Shown in pieces: positions 32,485 to 38,988 of a DNA stretch of 38,988 bases (position 1 is its first letter; each line of letters starts with the position of its first letter). The DNA is from Eshraghiella sp964441705 (GTDB lineage Bacteria; Bacillota; Clostridia; Lachnospirales; Lachnospiraceae), in contig CAYTWF010000023.1 in the NCBI GenBank assembly GCA_964441705.1, positions 1-38,988 of the forward strand, in the 5' to 3' direction. The notes under the pieces are model-generated. The model was not told where the DNA came from and ran no database searches. It saw only the letters and a list, made by a program, of their open reading frames with translations. A program made the position numbers and the translations under genes.

Positions 32485-33471
32485 TTATCTATCATTGGAT
32501 AATAACTCAATGAACTTACCTGTACCAATGGCAACTGCTGTCATTGGATCCTCTGCTGTCATTGTATTAATACCTGTCTTCTCTTCAATAAGCTCCTCAA
32601 GACCCTGTAAAAGACTTCCGCCGCCAGTAAGAACCATTCCTCTGTCAGCAATATCTGCTGCAAGTTCAGGTGGAGTCTTCTCAAGAACACCATGAATAGC
32701 CTCAACTATCTGTGATGTTGCTTCCTTAAGAGCTTCCTCTGTCTCTGTAGAGGTAACTGTTACAGTCTTAGGAAGACCCGTAACAAGATTACGTCCTCTA
32801 ATATCCATTGAAACTGCTTCCGGTCTTGGGTAAGCACTTCCTATCTTAATCTTAATATCCTCTGCTGTTCTTTCACCAATAAGGAGATTATGTTTCTTAC
32901 GCATATACCTTACAAGTGCTTCATCAAAATCGTCACCGGCAATCTTAATCGATGTGCTGACAACTGTTCCGTTAAGGGAAATAACTGCTATATCCGTAGT
33001 ACCACCACCGATATCAACAATCATGTTACCGCATGGTCTTGAGATATCTATTCCAGCTCCAATAGCTGCTGCAATAGGCTCCTCAATAATAGCAACTTCT
33101 CTTGCTCCTGCCTGATATGTTGCATCCTCAACAGCCTTCTTCTCAACCTCTGTTACACCACTAGGTACACATACGCTGACTCTTGGCTTCTTGAGCATCT
33201 TCTTGCCAAGTGCTTTCTGAATAAAATACTTGAGCATCTTCTCTGTTACAGTATAATCTGAGATAACGCCCTGTCTAAGCGGCCTGACAGCAACAATATT
33301 ACCTGGTGTTCTTCCAAGCATAAGTCTTGCCTCTTCGCCTATTGCCTTAATCTTATTCGTATCTCTATCAAAAGCTACTACTGATGGCTCTTTCAAAACA
33401 ACACCCTTGCCCTTAATATATACAAGAATGCTGGCTGTTCCTAAATCAATTCCAATATCTGTGCTAATCAT
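32485..33471 (-). CDS. mbl: MreB/Mbl-type actin-like cell-shape protein
   Basis: These proteins form membrane-bound filaments that guide cell-wall synthesis. The 328-residue product has the actin-fold motifs: DIGIDLGTASILVYIKGKGV (phosphate 1), MIVDIGGGTTDIAVISL (phosphate 2), GDDFDEALVRY and MVLTGGGSLLQGLEELI (adenosine). Length is normal. It is named Mbl by its position ahead of flhO and flhP. A perfect sigma-D promoter lies about 180 bases upstream; a TATAAT closer to the gene may give sigma-A transcription as well. Confidence 0.95.
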   Translation of the reverse strand: MISTDIGIDLGTASILVYIKGKGVVLKEPSVVAFDRDTNKIKAIGEEARLMLGRTPGNIVAVRPLRQGVISDYTVTEKMLKYFIQKALGKKMLKKPRVSVCVPSGVTEVEKKAVEDATYQAGAREVAIIEEPIAAAIGAGIDISRPCGNMIVDIGGGTTDIAVISLNGTVVSTSIKIAGDDFDEALVRYMRKKHNLLIGERTAEDIKIKIGSAYPRPEAVSMDIRGRNLVTGLPKTVTVTSTETEEALKEATSQIVEAIHGVLEKTPPELAADIADRGMVLTGGGSLLQGLEELIEEKTGINTMTAEDPMTAVAIGTGKFIELLSNDR

Positions 33472-33649
33472 GTTAATCCCCTTTCAAGATTGTATTATGA
33501 GTACTTAGCTTAATTATAATATATTTTCAAAATCGATACCTTAGTGTCGAATGAATACACTACGCACTTATAAGCATTATAAACAATATTTACCGAATTT
33601 AAAAGGGGTAATTTGCACCAAATTAAAAATATAGGTAATCCTGATATGT

Positions 33650-33676
33650 ATATCGGATGATATAGCAAAAAGTTTA
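33650..33676 (-). promoter_or_regulatory. Sigma-D promoter of mbl-flhO-flhP-flgJ
   Basis: TAAA (33673-33676) and CCGATAT (33650-33656) on the minus strand are exactly 16 bases apart, as at the flagellin gene. The predicted leader to mbl is about 170 bases. Confidence 0.85.
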
Positions 33677-33781
33677 GATATTATTCAATTATTTAAATAA
33701 GGATAGATTTCCCATATCATACTTTACATTTGTGTGATTAATAGTTACGAATAATAACGATATATCCTAAGGATATAATGA

Positions 33782-33803
33782 TTTGCACGTATATACGTGC
33801 AAA
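33782..33803. repeat. Perfect 22-bp palindrome
   Basis: The sequence TTTGCACGTAT is followed directly by its reverse complement ATACGTGCAAA. It lies 5 bases past the end of a transposase remnant. No T-run follows, so it could be an operator, a hairpin or an element end. Confidence 0.7.
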
Positions 33804-33808
33804 AGAAT

Positions 33809-34153
33809 CTACCACCTTGAGATGAACTCATCGATAGATTTCACTTCCGCTGCAAGCATAAGTCCTGCTGACAGACGCTCTGTATCTCTTTCCTCAAGAA
33901 TCGCCTGACGCACGTTCTCCGACACGTCACCATGCTGTGCAAAAAGCATAATAATTGATTCAGATTTGCCCTGAAGGACGCCCTGAGCAACACCCTCTGC
34001 CTTGCCCTCTGCCCTGCCATCGGTTCTGCCTTTTCTTTCTCTCTGCTGCAGCAATTCTTCAAAAGTCATATATCTTTCCTCCAAATTCCGCCACGCCTTA
34101 AGGTCCTTGACCTTCTTATATAAGATTATAATAAAATAATATGTTATATGCAA
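33809..34153 (-). pseudogene. C-terminal remnant of a PD-(D/E)XK nuclease family transposase
   Basis: Only the tail of the protein is left. The segment KAWRNLEERYMTFEELLQQR and the glycine repeat GRTDGRAEGKAEGVAQGVLQ are typical of the C-terminal part of Rpn/PD-(D/E)XK transposase-like proteins (about 290 residues when complete). The catalytic N-terminal domain is missing; upstream is AT-rich non-coding sequence. An 86-codon product could be made from ATG 34069 behind GGAGG, but a function is doubtful. Confidence 0.8.
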
Positions 34154-34209
34154 TAACAGATTTAATAATTTTCACTCATTAAATCACATAATAATCTGTA
34201 GTCTAATTC

Positions 34210-35196
34210 CTACTTAACTATCAGGCTCAGCAGTCTTTCAGGACTGTCATCATTAAGCTTCATTATATTAATGTCCGCCGTATCTATTTTGGTCTCAACA
34301 TATGGATTAGTATAATCGCCTTGTACAATCTTTGTTTTCAACTGTCTAATATTATCCAGAAAAGTAACGCAGTCTTCGCATTCTTTATCAATATACTCCT
34401 TCAGACATCTGTTAATGCCATATGAATACATCTGAATCAGCTCATACTCAACCGCATTTCTTATTGTTTCATAATTGTTAAGGTCACTGGTCTTTCGGTA
34501 AATATTATCCATTGCAGTATATATGCTTCTATAATACCGTTCAAGCTCCATTACCTTTGATAACGAAGTCCCATTGTCTCTATAATAATATAAAATCTCC
34601 TTCACATTACCAATAGACCCAATTGTGGCATATACATAGGTTAGAAAATCGGAATCCTCAAGAATACTATTGCATCTAAAGCGAAGTCTCATATCCGTAA
34701 AAAGACTTCGCCGGAATATCTTACTTACAATATATCCACCACTTACAATCAGTCTGCTGCGCTTATCACTGTCAAGAATACCCGCCATATCATCGGAGGT
34801 GTGCAAAATTGCTGTATCATTACTTTGCATATAATAGCCAGAGTCAACTACATCATAATCTCCCTGTATCGCTGTAGCGTAGAGATGTTCATACATATCA
34901 GGAGCAATCTGGTCATCACTGTCAACAAATCCAATGTACTGTCCACCAGCCGCCTCAATGCCAAGGTTACGAGCTCCACCAGCTCCACTGTTAACAGCAG
35001 CATCAATTATTCTGATTGTGTCAGGGAAACGCTCCTGATAGTGTCTCATTATCTCAAGGCTATTATCGGTTGAGGCATCATTAATCAAAATCACCTCAAG
35101 CTCCTTCAGTGACTGGTTCATAACACTGTCAAGACACATAGGCAGAAACTGTTGCGAATTATATACCGGAATTATTATACTTACCTTAATATCCAT
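34210..35196 (-). CDS. GT2 glycosyltransferase
   Basis: The 328-residue product has the GT-A fold: MDIKVSIIIPVYNSQQFLPM at the start, VILINDASTDNS, GAGGARNLGIEAAGG, and the metal-binding VDSDD at 91-95. The second half is helical. I chose ATG 35196, preceded by AAAGGTGG, over an in-frame ATG at 35229, which lies inside the previous gene. It follows the dehydratase/epimerase gene by 11 bases, so the two form one unit that likely modifies a surface sugar. Confidence 0.9.
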   Translation of the reverse strand: MDIKVSIIIPVYNSQQFLPMCLDSVMNQSLKELEVILINDASTDNSLEIMRHYQERFPDTIRIIDAAVNSGAGGARNLGIEAAGGQYIGFVDSDDQIAPDMYEHLYATAIQGDYDVVDSGYYMQSNDTAILHTSDDMAGILDSDKRSRLIVSGGYIVSKIFRRSLFTDMRLRFRCNSILEDSDFLTYVYATIGSIGNVKEILYYYRDNGTSLSKVMELERYYRSIYTAMDNIYRKTSDLNNYETIRNAVEYELIQMYSYGINRCLKEYIDKECEDCVTFLDNIRQLKTKIVQGDYTNPYVETKIDTADINIMKLNDDSPERLLSLIVK

Positions 35197-35207
35197 ATGT
35201 ACCACCT

Positions 35208-36182
35208 TTAATGTCCCTGATTCTTCCATCCATCAATTATCTGAGCATACATATCCTCCATAGAATACTGCGGTTTCCACCCCAGTGCTTCAAGCTTGGC
35301 TCCTGATAATCTAAGTGCAGTATTAGCAGCATATCCAAACTCATTTTCTTCAGGAATATCATATATAACGCTAATCTGTCCATTCATTATTGTATCAGCA
35401 ACAACGTGAGCCATATCGGCAATAGTCATTGTAAGTGCTTCATTAACAACGTTATACGCCTGACCTGCCTGTCCATAATCAATAAGCATAAACAATGCTG
35501 ACAATGCATCATCCACCGCAACATAGTTGCCCATAGACTCACCCTTAGTATGCAGTACAATATCCTTATTCTCAAGCATACAATGAGCAAACTGCGCATA
35601 TACTCTTGAATCCTCGTACCTCACTCCATGTCCAAAGGTCTGTGCCAGCCTTACACTTACTACCGGAACATTGTATTCCTTATAATATGCATAACAATAA
35701 TACTCAGCCATTCTTTTTCCCAGCGGATAACAGCTTCTTATGTTGTGAATATCAATATCACCAAGTTCAGTCTCATCTGTCCTTATACTGCTGTCGCCCA
35801 CATTTCCATAAACCTCCATGGAAGACAAATACAACACCTTCGCCGAGTGGCAACGTCTTGCAAGCTCAAGGACATTACGAGTGCCCAATACAATTCCATC
35901 AGCAGTCATAACCGGGTCCGATACCATAAGACTTGAGGTTGTATTCGCTGCACAATGAAAAATATAATCAAATTCCCCATTAATTGACTCCATCGCATTG
36001 CTGTCTGTAATATCCGCAGCAATTATTTTCACACGGTCACCAAACAGGCGGCTTGCCTTTTCTGCATCTCTTACAATAATGCTAATTCTAGCATCACCAT
36101 TCTGCAGCAGTGCATTTACAATTGAAGAACCAATATATCCTGTACCACCTGTAATCAGGCAGCTTCCATGTAATCCATTCAA
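35208..36182 (-). CDS. NAD-dependent sugar epimerase/dehydratase (extended SDR)
   Basis: The 324-residue product has the NAD-binding TGGTGYIGSS at 11-20, a catalytic SSMEVYG (120-126), and the Y152-P-L-G-K156 catalytic pair. It resembles dTDP-glucose 4,6-dehydratase or UDP-sugar epimerases, but the substrate cannot be assigned. The start is TTG at 36182, 8 bases after AGGAGG; an ATG at 36178 is in another frame. It pairs with the downstream GT2 gene. Confidence 0.88.
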   Translation of the reverse strand: MNGLHGSCLITGGTGYIGSSIVNALLQNGDARISIIVRDAEKASRLFGDRVKIIAADITDSNAMESINGEFDYIFHCAANTTSSLMVSDPVMTADGIVLGTRNVLELARRCHSAKVLYLSSMEVYGNVGDSSIRTDETELGDIDIHNIRSCYPLGKRMAEYYCYAYYKEYNVPVVSVRLAQTFGHGVRYEDSRVYAQFAHCMLENKDIVLHTKGESMGNYVAVDDALSALFMLIDYGQAGQAYNVVNEALTMTIADMAHVVADTIMNGQISVIYDIPEENEFGYAANTALRLSGAKLEALGWKPQYSMEDMYAQIIDGWKNQGH

Positions 36183-36280
36183 TCTGTTGTCCTCCTAACA
36201 TATGGATTCGCTCATACTTTGCTTCATTGTATCACGAACAGTCCAGAATTTGTTGAATTAATTAGCTTTGTAGAAAACAA

Positions 36281-36318
36281 TTTTCAAATATAAATTTTTT
36301 ATTAAAAAGTTTATAAAT
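36281..36318 (+). repeat. 38-base direct repeat, copy 1
   Basis: This stretch begins TTTTCAAATATAAATTTTTT and ends AAAAAGTTTATAAAT. It matches 38855-38892 at 37 of 38 bases (T versus C at 36300). It ends exactly where the coding similarity of the transposase remnant begins. Confidence 0.85.
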
Positions 36319-36984
36319 GATGCAAAACAGCAGCCACAGTGATTCCATCCCCAAGCGTTCAAGATTCTATCAAAGCCTGTTGGACGCACCATATCTTAAA
36401 TCCGGCAAGAAGACCAAGTATCGAGACCTTCTCCCAACAATAATTATCTTTATTACCCAGGAGGATATCTTCAAAAAAGACATAGCCAAATACACCTTTA
36501 CCGAGCAGTGTGAGGAAATTCCCGGACTGCATCTTGATGACGGGACCACAAGGATTTTCCTTAATATGTCGAGCAAAAACGGTTGTAAAGTACTGGTTAG
36601 TCTGCTACAATATTTTAAGAAAACAGATATAAATAATCCTGATATAATTGTTCAGGATGAGCGTATCGTTGAGCTTGATAAAATTGTATCAGAAATTAAA
36701 GAATCCGAAGCTACATTTCATTTAATATAATGTTACACGGTCATCAGGACTCCGTCGGCTTCGCCGACACCTCATGACAAATATGGGAGGACGTGCAGAT
36801 GAACATTCTTGAATCTGGTGAACAGTATGGAATTCAAAAGGGCCTCGAGCAGGGTATCTGCTCCCTGATACAGTCCTTTAATGATGTAGGTCTTGATAAA
36901 GACCGAACCATCTCACAGCTTATGGAGAAATACAGCCTGACCCGTGAGCAGGCAGAAGAGAAAATGCAGCTCTACTGGAAATAG
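36317..36984 (+). pseudogene. PD-(D/E)XK nuclease family transposase, truncated and interrupted
   Basis: The region encodes the middle of the protein (PKRSRFYQSLLDAPYLKSGK, YRDLLPTIIIFITQEDIFKK, LDDGTTRIFLNMSSKNG) at 36317-36715. The C-terminal end follows in another frame at 36784-36984 (WEDVQMNILESGEQYGIQKG). The N-terminal nuclease part is missing, and about 74 bases with a hairpin interrupt the frame at ES-E/WEDVQ. Intact relatives are about 290 residues. It faces away from the matching remnant at 33809-34153, with the SDR/GT2 pair between them. Confidence 0.85.
36710..36783 (+). repeat. About 74-bp palindromic insertion in the transposase remnant
   Basis: The bases between GAATCCGAA (36701-36709) and TGGGAGGACGTG (36784 on) do not fit the family. 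They contain GTCGGC-TTC-GCCGAC (36754-36768) and rough inverted ends (ATTTCAT near the left, ATGACAAAT near the right). Such small palindromic units are common as dispersed repeats. Confidence 0.5.
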
Positions 36985-36999
36985 AATATATAAATTAGG

Positions 37000-37043
37000 A
37001 ATACCCGTCCGTCACCAGCTCCAAATAGTGACTGACGGGTATT
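37000..37043. terminator. Bidirectional hairpin terminator
   Basis: A long stem pairs AATACCCGTC and GTCAC with GTGAC and GACGGGTATT, with one mismatch between the two parts. It separates the plus-strand transposase remnant from the convergent ABC permease gene. Confidence 0.75.
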
Positions 37044-37046
37044 ATA

Positions 37047-37916
37047 TTATTCTGCAATATCCCTACGTTCATTAACCCACGCAGCCGCCACAAACAGCAG
37101 CACCCCGGTTACAGCATATACAATAATCATATTAGAATTCAACAATTCTTTATTAATGCTGAAAATATTAAGCCAGGAAAGCGGTGAAAAATTTCGAAAT
37201 TCACACAAGACTCTGTATGCCATCATCATAATATCATCCTTCATCAGCCCTGCTCGCTGGTAGTAAGCAATAACTGCCGGAATTTTGTATAGATTACCGC
37301 AGGCCATAGTCACTGAAATAATAAGCAAAGAAAAACCCTCAGGACTTGCCATTTTTCTGGAAAAGCAGGCATAAAATACACCCACCGATGTTAATAAAAG
37401 CATAACTGCAATCCCACGTCCACACATTGCAAGCATTAAATCATATACTTCTCTTGCAGAAGTATTAGTTTTCTTTGATAAAATACCAACTCCTGCATAA
37501 CATCCACCTATGTATATCAGCCACACAATAAGTGTAATCGATATGGCAGTTATGGCTTTTGTAATAAAAAAACGAATTCTGGTCATATACTGCCCACAGA
37601 TGAATTTTTGTGTTCCATTGTCCTTTTCCGTGTTCCAGTTGGCTACTGTTATATATATCACTACAGCTCCTGCCAAAATATTGAGAAAAATAACAACCAT
37701 TGAATATGCCTCAAATACTGGAGGCAGCTGTCCCGTTATCGTAAGTCCATAGAAACTCAATATTTCGCCTGGTTTAGGTGAAAGAACCATTTCAATCTGC
37801 TCAACCTGGCTGTAGCATGCAGCTATTATAAATGCAAAGACGATAAGAAGTGCCACAAGGACACCAATAATACAGCCAGCAACCCTAAGTTCTTTAATAA
37901 TATTTTTTCTAATCAT
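37047..37916 (-). CDS. ABC-2-type permease subunit
   Basis: The 289-residue product, from MIRKNIIKELRVAGCIIGVL, has about six hydrophobic segments (for example VLVALLIVFAFIIAACY, MVVIFLNILAGAVVIYITV, AITAISITLIVWLIYIGGCY, IIVYAVTGVLLFVAAAW). I chose ATG 37916, with GGAG about 8 bases upstream and 13 bases after the ATPase stop; an earlier start at 37991 would lie inside the ATPase gene. Its partner is the ATPase at 37930-38805. Substrate unknown. Confidence 0.8.
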   Translation of the reverse strand: MIRKNIIKELRVAGCIIGVLVALLIVFAFIIAACYSQVEQIEMVLSPKPGEILSFYGLTITGQLPPVFEAYSMVVIFLNILAGAVVIYITVANWNTEKDNGTQKFICGQYMTRIRFFITKAITAISITLIVWLIYIGGCYAGVGILSKKTNTSAREVYDLMLAMCGRGIAVMLLLTSVGVFYACFSRKMASPEGFSLLIISVTMACGNLYKIPAVIAYYQRAGLMKDDIMMMAYRVLCEFRNFSPLSWLNIFSINKELLNSNMIIVYAVTGVLLFVAAAWVNERRDIAE

Positions 37917-37929
37917 TGCTGTGTCTCCA

Positions 37930-38805
37930 TCAATTATTCTGCCATCGTTCATAGTCCTGATCAAGCATCTCTTCCAGTGTAAGGGATTCAATCAGGAAAT
38001 CATTGTTGCCAACCTTGCTCTTATAAAAAATCTCATACAAATTACCCTTTTCTTCCATATATAAATATGTAGTGCTTTTCTTGTTCCGTGCAATAGGTTC
38101 GCCAAGATATTTTTTTAGTGCATCACTATCTCCCTTATACACAGTAACCGCCTTGTAAAAATCCACAGGCTTGTTAATCTTGCACCTAAACTTAGTGCTT
38201 CCATCCTTAATATACAGGAAGCGATTACATAGACCATCTGCGTCAGAATATTTTTCCAATGCCATCAGCACTGTCATTCCATGCTCATTAAGTTTTTTAA
38301 GCAATGCCAGCAGCTTATTATACCCTTCTGTTGTAAGAAAGTTAGCCGGTTCATCCAAAATAAGCAAATGCGGATACGTAATAAGTGCACCCGTAATAGC
38401 AAGCAGCTTATTGTTCTCATAGGTCATGTCGGTTACCCGTTCACGAAGCTCAAGCTCAAAATAATCTGATAGCTGATACAGCATATCATCATCAGTCTTG
38501 TATTGAGTCAGAATATCCCTCAGATACTCTTCTCCTGTTAAATTGTCGGAAATAATAATGTCATCCGGAACCATTCTAATTGACTGCCGTAATTCACGAT
38601 TTAAATGTCTAATAGGAGCATCCTCATACTCTATCGTTCCGCTCTTATGGTGATGAAGCCCCATAATGTTATAGAGCAATTCTGTTTTACCAGATTCATC
38701 CGGTCCAAAGAGTACAAAAAAATCACCCTCATCAATTTCAAAAGAAATGTGGTCAAGGACAATTCCGTTACTGTATTCTCTATATAAATCTTGTACATTC
38801 AGCAT
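37930..38805 (-). CDS. ABC transporter ATPase, degenerate
   Basis: The 291-residue product has Walker A (GPDESGKT, 34-41) and Walker B (LLILDEP, 147-153, with E152). The signature region is TYENNK (128-133) in place of LSGGQ, the Q-loop position reads VPDD, and the switch histidine is not seen (ALEKYSDAD near 182-190). A 70-residue C-terminal extension follows. It may bind ATP but could be a poor motor, or pair with another subunit. It forms a two-gene unit with the permease. Confidence 0.85.
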   Translation of the reverse strand: MLNVQDLYREYSNGIVLDHISFEIDEGDFFVLFGPDESGKTELLYNIMGLHHHKSGTIEYEDAPIRHLNRELRQSIRMVPDDIIISDNLTGEEYLRDILTQYKTDDDMLYQLSDYFELELRERVTDMTYENNKLLAITGALITYPHLLILDEPANFLTTEGYNKLLALLKKLNEHGMTVLMALEKYSDADGLCNRFLYIKDGSTKFRCKINKPVDFYKAVTVYKGDSDALKKYLGEPIARNKKSTTYLYMEEKGNLYEIFYKSKVGNNDFLIESLTLEEMLDQDYERWQNN

Positions 38806-38822
38806 TTTTTCACCCTTACAAC

Positions 38823-38850
38823 ATTATATCAAATAAGAACAATCTGTCTA
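38823..38850 (-). promoter_or_regulatory. Sigma-A promoter of the ABC transporter
   Basis: TAGACA (38845-38850) and TATAAT (38823-38828) on the minus strand are 16 bases apart, with TG just before the -10 (extended -10). A short leader to 38805 contains AGGGTG. Confidence 0.65.
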
Positions 38851-38854
38851 GGTG

Positions 38855-38892
38855 TTTTCAAATATAAATTTTTCATTAAAAAGTTTATAAAT
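38855..38892 (+). repeat. 38-base direct repeat, copy 2
   Basis: This matches 36281-36318 at 37 of 38 bases, in the same orientation. No transposase coding sequence follows it here, unlike copy 1. Confidence 0.85.
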
Positions 38893-38904
38893 CTTTTATT
38901 TGCC

Positions 38905-38946
38905 TGTGCTGCAGCGATATTGTAAAATATTTCTACAGCACATTTT
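38905..38946 (+). terminator. Possible hairpin terminator at the right edge
   Basis: TGTGCTGCAG (38905-38914) pairs with CTACAGCACA (38933-38942) with one mismatch, followed by TTTTCTAT on the plus strand. No upstream plus-strand gene is evident, so the meaning is open. Confidence 0.3.
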
Positions 38947-38988
38947 CTATACCTGTTCAAATTCTACCAATCTTAAGAATATTCAAGC

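Larger units (their letters stand above)
33472..33808. other. Non-coding region upstream of mbl
   Basis: This 337-base gap holds a sigma-D promoter (33650-33676), a small inverted repeat TAATTTG-CAC-CAAATTA at 33609-33625 within the mbl leader, and a TATAAT on the minus strand at about 33514-33519. At the far end is a perfect 22-bp palindrome (33782-33803). No gene is seen. Confidence 0.7.

Noticed and set aside
36754..36768. GTCGGC-TTC-GCCGAC as a terminator
   Set aside because: No T-run follows on either strand, and the hairpin lies inside an interrupted gene.
1..38988. CRISPR arrays, tRNA or rRNA genes
   Set aside because: No regularly spaced repeats and no cloverleaf or rRNA-like segments were seen by reading. 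A tRNA between rpmG and secE, common in some bacteria, is absent because the gap is only 37 bases.

Overview
This window comes from a motile, low-GC, Gram-positive anaerobe, most likely a Lachnospiraceae of the Roseburia/Agathobacter/Lachnospira type. The evidence is the csrA-fliW-hag layout, an mbl-flhO-flhP operon as in Bacillus, sigma-D type promoters (TAAA-N16-CCGATAT), a large FliD, and remnants of PD-(D/E)XK nuclease-family transposases. The species cannot be named from the sequence alone.

Layout. (1) 1-1406, minus strand: the housekeeping run rpmG-secE-nusG-rplK, with rplK cut by the window edge. (2) 1647-2924, plus strand: an orphan FliD-like protein with its own promoter and terminator. 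(3) 2969-5031, minus strand: an ECF sigma factor, a small unknown protein behind a sigma-D-like promoter, and a divergent glycosyltransferase-like protein. (4) 5154-15843: a sugar-modification island. It holds four CgeB-type (DUF3880/Glyco_trans_1_2) glycosyltransferase paralogues on both strands, a YitT membrane protein, a GT2 glycosyltransferase with TPRs, a sialic-acid (nonulosonate) synthase, a CMP-nonulosonate synthetase fused to a HAD phosphatase, and a Maf-type flagellin glycosyltransferase. (5) 15929-26745, minus strand: the late flagellar block, read as flgM-flgN-flgK-flgK-flgL-fliW-csrA, then flaG-fliD-fliS-(fliT-like), then flagellin. (6) 26900-33471, minus strand: mbl-flhO-flhP-flgJ(N-terminal type), followed by recD2-comFC-yvyF. 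(7) 33809-36984: a dehydratase/epimerase plus GT2 pair lying between two outward-facing transposase remnants. (8) 37047-38805, minus strand: a two-gene ABC transporter whose ATPase has lost several signature residues.

How it works together. FlgM holds sigma-D until the hook is built. Sigma-D then reads at least four well-matched promoters here: flgM, flaG, hag and mbl. FliW and CsrA control flagellin translation, and the flagellin leader carries a hairpin with AGGA in its loop plus an AAGGAGG ribosome site, the expected CsrA target. FlgN, FliS and the FliT-like protein are the export chaperones, and FlgK, FlgL and FliD build the junction and cap. The synthase and cytidylyltransferase-phosphatase would make a CMP-activated nonulosonic acid, and Maf, just downstream of flagellin, would place it on flagellin. 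The CgeB and GT2 enzymes probably extend or vary the glycan.

The most interesting points are the animal-like (NANS/CMAS-like) design of the nonulosonate genes, an apparent AUU start of comFC overlapping the recD2 stop codon, the CsrA-type leader of flagellin, a sigma-D promoter ahead of the cell-shape gene mbl, a 38-base direct repeat lying exactly at a transposase truncation point, and the orphan FliD-like gene.
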